A stretch of DNA of 41,222 nucleotides, from contig JAOUJM010000016.1 of NCBI GenBank assembly GCA_029883265.1, forward strand, positions 1 to 41,222, read 5' to 3'. This document shows positions 38,515 through 41,222 of this stretch, piece by piece. Below the pieces are notes generated by a model. The model saw nothing but the letters and a program-made list of their open reading frames with translations, was not told the DNA's origin and made no database searches. The position numbers and the translations under genes were made by a program. Source of the stretch: Gammaproteobacteria bacterium. Its GTDB lineage: Bacteria; Pseudomonadota; Gammaproteobacteria; S012-40. The first letter of the stretch is position 1; each line of letters starts with the position of its first letter.

Positions 38515-40122
38515 TCACTTTTTTCTAAGAATTCGAACCGTATCGCCAGGATAAATAATATCCGGATTTTTTATCTTATTAATGCGCGCTAATTCTGGAT
38601 ATAGAAATGGATCACCCAAATATTGTTTTGCAATATGCCACAAGGTATCACCTGATTGAACTTTATGCACAAATTGTTGTGGCATAACATTTGTAGTTTC
38701 AGAGACAGCAGCACTGTTTCTATTTACCCCTGAATTAACAACAAGCTTGGTCTCTTTTTTAACAACGGATGAAATATTTTTATTTTTTGTTGAAGCTCGT
38801 TCAATCTGAATAGAGAAATTTTCATTTTCAAAAGCCACAGATTTATCGTTTACACCTTGGCTAGAATCACCTAACTCGGTATTTCTATTACTTTTCCCTA
38901 GTTGTGACTCAATTTTATTTAATTCGGTTGTTTCAGCAGAACCAAGCACCTGTGAGGATGCATTACTTTCAATATCATTCTCTGTCAACCATTGAGCAGC
39001 GAAAAAAACAATACCGGCTAGTAAAATAGACAAGCCCATAAGTTGCAGTTTCGCAGATAGTCGGTTTTTACTCTGTTTATTTTCCGGCATTAAAACATAG
39101 GATTCATCATGTTTGACAATCTGCGCCTCAGGAAATTCGTGTTCTACTGAATCATCAATCACGACGGGTATTATTTTGTCTTCAGACCTTATATGCAAAT
39201 CGCTTGAATTTGTCTCAATCGTGTGTTCGACTTTAGCTTCTTGAATAGCTTCATCATCCGCTGGTAGAGGCGAAATGACTGTGCCATTAGCATTCTCATC
39301 TATTTCCGAATTAATTTCAGACTTCTCGGGAGGTGCTAACTCTTCGTTCTCATGCACAACGCTATTGATAGCAATGTTTTGTTCAAGCTCATCAGAGACG
39401 ACGACTGCCTCATCGGTTAAACCAATGAGGGTTACCTCTACTTCACTATCCTCAACCGATATCGGTACATCAACATTTTCTGGCACAGCTTCGTGTAGCT
39501 GATCGTTTGATTCTTGCAATAGCACTTGATTGTTTTCATGCACATCATCATCTGAGGTCGGGTCTTCTAACAAACTATCCAAGTCTGGTTCTTCTTTTGC
39601 TACTTGTTCCAGTTCAGACATTGGTGTTTCTATGTTTGCGGTTTGTAACATCTCAGAACTAATATTTTGTTCTAAGCTTTTCTGCAAAACTTGATGTTTA
39701 ATATCAAACAATCGAGAAAAGTTTGTATACAGAATGATATTACCTTCATGAATTGCATAATGTTCAAACAAAACATTTTCACTACTATTTTTTGCATCGG
39801 CCCATTCAAATTGCGAGGCATCAACAATATCTTCAACCATGTCGACCCAAAAGCCAATGGTGCCCTTACTTAAATCAGAGACGATAAGCTGGCCTAAGGA
39901 AAAATCGTCATTTCCGCCTAGACCAAGTTTTTTGCGAATGCTTAAAGCCGAAGCAACATGCCCACGAAAATTAAAGGTGCCATAAACATAGAAAGGCATC
40001 AGTGGAATTTTAGTGATTTTTGGTGGCTGAATAATGGATTTGACTTCGCCCGCAGGCACACAGAATTTGGTGCTGCCTACCCGAAAGATTAAGAATGCTT
40101 GGTCTGTTTCAAACTCGATCAT
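38515..40122 (-). CDS. CheW domain - TM - LysM fusion protein
   Basis: The 535-residue protein has an N-terminal CheW-like domain (about 5-145): FLIFRVGSTKFCVPAGEVKSII, then NFRGHVASALSIRKKLGL, then the GFWVDMVEDIVDA strand. A long acidic linker (150-350) leads to one TM helix (about 359-377) preceded by basic residues. A periplasmic Ser/Asn-rich linker ends in a LysM domain (484-533, HKVQSGDTLWHIAKQYLGDP...IIYPGDTVRILRKK). CheW domains couple receptors to CheA kinases in the cytoplasm, and LysM binds peptidoglycan. This combination would tie a chemosensory adaptor to the cell wall. A GGGGA ribosome site lies eight bases before the ATG. The gene precedes the FimV-like and mltB genes on the same strand. 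Individual domains are clear; their joint function is inferred. Confidence 0.87.
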   Translation of the reverse strand: MIEFETDQAFLIFRVGSTKFCVPAGEVKSIIQPPKITKIPLMPFYVYGTFNFRGHVASALSIRKKLGLGGNDDFSLGQLIVSDLSKGTIGFWVDMVEDIVDASQFEWADAKNSSENVLFEHYAIHEGNIILYTNFSRLFDIKHQVLQKSLEQNISSEMLQTANIETPMSELEQVAKEEPDLDSLLEDPTSDDDVHENNQVLLQESNDQLHEAVPENVDVPISVEDSEVEVTLIGLTDEAVVVSDELEQNIAINSVVHENEELAPPEKSEINSEIDENANGTVISPLPADDEAIQEAKVEHTIETNSSDLHIRSEDKIIPVVIDDSVEHEFPEAQIVKHDESYVLMPENKQSKNRLSAKLQLMGLSILLAGIVFFAAQWLTENDIESNASSQVLGSAETTELNKIESQLGKSNRNTELGDSSQGVNDKSVAFENENFSIQIERASTKNKNISSVVKKETKLVVNSGVNRNSAAVSETTNVMPQQFVHKVQSGDTLWHIAKQYLGDPFLYPELARINKIKNPDIIYPGDTVRILRKK

Positions 40123-40336
40123 TTTACATTCCCCGATAAACTAACGCCCAATAACACCATGTTTTTAATGTTTTTTTTATTCACTTTGATCACTACAGTT
40201 GCTATATCGGACGTGCAAACACAAGCATCAGGGGATTTCATTGACAAACCGCTAAATCAACAGGAAATGTGAGCGGTCTCTCAGGGAAAATTAAGCAAGT
40301 TATGCCAAACTGGCCCTTATCCTATTGAAATCATGT

Positions 40337-40352
40337 AAAATTCATGAATTTT
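40337..40352. repeat. 16-base perfect palindrome
   Basis: AAAATTCATGAATTTT reads the same on both strands and lies 48 bases before the lipoprotein start, in the 277-base divergent gap shared with the CheW-LysM gene. It may be an operator. AT-rich palindromes also arise by chance. Confidence 0.35.
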
Positions 40353-40399
40353 GATATATCACTTTGCAAAAATAGGCTATTTGTGTGGGAGAGAACATA

Positions 40400-40990
40400 A
40401 TGAATTTATTGCATAAGGCCATGCTATTCTGCAGCTTATCACTACTAGTAAGCGCCTGTGTTCCAACTGACGAGGTAGAAAAACAGGAAGGCATTGGCAA
40501 TATTGAACTTAAAATCGGTGATCGCGAAATTGAAACCTATAAAGGTCAAATCCCTGATCCATTTATGTATGCTGCAGTCAGTTCCCTATCTGATCCTCAA
40601 GGTGCTATTCTACCCACAATTAATATTCGTTTTACCCAGGGTTTGCTTGAAATAGCAGGTGAAAAAACCTATGACAAGGATCTATCAATATTTTTTACTG
40701 CGGATACAGTGGGTACTTATAGCGCAATCGAACAAGTCGATATTTTTGATGTTGAGTTCAAATTTGTAGACCAGCAAATGAACAAAAACTATGTTTTGTC
40801 AAAAGAACCGAATGATTTAAGTGCTTCCAATGTTGTCCTTGATCGTTTTGACGGAACTAGTGGCCGCGCCACCGGAAGTTTTAGTCTGGTGCTTTGCTTT
40901 GAACAACAACTTGATAATTGTACAGCACTTGAAAACCGCTTGACACTTAGTGCTACCTTTAACTTACGTATTGAAAACGGTCTTCTGTAA
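40400..40990 (+). CDS. putative lipoprotein of unknown function
   Basis: The 196-residue protein has a type II signal peptide with lipobox LVSAC (C20). With Val at +2 it should be sorted to the outer membrane. The mature part is beta-rich and acidic, with no family I recognise. It has two late cysteines (LCFEQQLDNCT) that might form a disulfide. The ATG at 40400 is chosen because GGGAGAG lies seven bases upstream; a GTG at 40385 would overlap that site. A terminator-like hairpin lies 40 bases after the stop. It is divergent from the CheW-LysM gene. Confidence 0.75.
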   Translation: MNLLHKAMLFCSLSLLVSACVPTDEVEKQEGIGNIELKIGDREIETYKGQIPDPFMYAAVSSLSDPQGAILPTINIRFTQGLLEIAGEKTYDKDLSIFFTADTVGTYSAIEQVDIFDVEFKFVDQQMNKNYVLSKEPNDLSASNVVLDRFDGTSGRATGSFSLVLCFEQQLDNCTALENRLTLSATFNLRIENGLL

Positions 40991-41029
40991 AATAGCGCTT
41001 TCAATTCAAGACGTTTAATTTTATTCTAG

Positions 41030-41055
41030 AGTCATGGCAGCCCATGACTTTTTTC
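41030..41055 (+). terminator. terminator-like hairpin overlapping the antiporter start
   Basis: AGTCATGG (41030-41037) and CCATGACT (41042-41049) form an 8-base perfect stem with a 4-base loop, followed by TTTTTT. It looks like the intrinsic terminator of the lipoprotein gene, but the ATG of the antiporter gene (41034) lies in its left arm. Confidence 0.65.
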
Positions 41056-41222
41056 TGTCGATCATGATAATTTTGATTTCGGCCCGTGTTTTGGCCGAAA
41101 TCGCCCATCGAATGAAAATTCCAAGTGTTTTAGGCGAACTAATGGCAGGCGTGATTTTAGGCCCTAGTTTGCTTGGTCTTATAGAACCTGAACATGCGAT
41201 ACATCTGCTTGCTGAAATTGGC
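41034..41222 (+). CDS. CPA2-family cation:proton antiporter (5' fragment)
   Basis: The frame is open from an ATG at 41034 to the window edge (63 codons). The peptide starts MAAHDFFLSIMIILISARVL and continues with EIAHRMKIPSVLGELMAGVILGPSLLGLI, the first helix and the conserved VLGEL-AG-LGPS segment of Kef/NapA-type monovalent cation:proton antiporters. These exchange K+ or Na+ for H+ across the inner membrane. The start fits the family because HDFF is a common N-terminus. No clear ribosome site is present, and the start codon is inside a hairpin. The rest lies outside the window. Confidence 0.88.
   Translation, partial: MAAHDFFLSIMIILISARVLAEIAHRMKIPSVLGELMAGVILGPSLLGLIEPEHAIHLLAEIG

Overview
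The window is about 41 kb of an AT-leaning (roughly 40% G+C by eye) bacterial chromosome. Its housekeeping gene set (carAB-greA, hrcA/grpE/dnaK/dnaJ, dapB, nadK-recN, parC-parE, truD, mltB, a Vfr/Crp-type regulator, a FimV-type N-terminal domain) points to a gammaproteobacterium. HrcA with a CIRCE operator, combined with sigma-32-like promoters, argues against Enterobacterales and fits deeper gammaproteobacterial lineages. No species can be named from the sequence alone. There are no rRNA or tRNA genes, insertion sequences or CRISPR arrays that I can see, so this is core chromosome rather than a mobile island.

Layout. 1-2.5 kb (-): a response-regulator receiver domain fused through a long acidic linker and one membrane helix to an HlyD/AcrA-type membrane fusion protein. 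2.7-4.6 kb (+): an AMP-forming acyl-CoA ligase. 4.6-9.4 kb (-): carA-carB-greA, with a promoter and a terminator-like hairpin in the carA leader. 9.6-12.3 kb (-): a GspA/ExeA-like AAA ATPase with a degenerate J-like segment, a membrane helix and a periplasmic NTF2-like tail. 12.3-15.2 kb: an AT-rich spacer, a small CPBP intramembrane protease (-) and a membrane sensor kinase (+). 15.2-22.1 kb (-): the heat-shock cluster hrcA-grpE-dnaK-dnaJ, continuing into a Tat-exported DsrE-like protein, dapB and a secreted phospholipase A2-like protein. 22.2-24.8 kb (+): nadK-recN. 24.8-32.1 kb (-): a membrane GGDEF/EAL protein and the topoisomerase IV genes parC-parE. 32.5-36.7 kb: truD, a Crp/Vfr regulator, a small lipoprotein, a membrane PDZ protein and mltB. 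36.8-40.1 kb (-): a short FimV-like protein and a CheW-membrane-LysM fusion. 40.4-41.2 kb (+): a lipoprotein and the first 63 codons of a CPA2-type cation/proton antiporter.

How the parts work together. Protein folding is visibly under double control: an HrcA/CIRCE operator covers the hrcA promoter, and sigma-32-like promoters precede grpE and dnaK. carAB-greA has its own leader hairpin. The most unusual material is a group of single-pass proteins that place a cytoplasmic signalling or ATPase domain (receiver, CheW or AAA) at the N-terminus and an envelope domain (membrane fusion protein, LysM or NTF2-like) at the C-terminus, joined by long acidic linkers. The CheW-LysM gene lies beside a FimV-like gene, mltB and, a few kilobases away, a Crp/Vfr regulator. 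In Pseudomonas, FimV, Pil-Chp chemosensory proteins and Vfr are functionally linked, so this end of the window is the best candidate for an undescribed polar or envelope signalling module. That link is inference.
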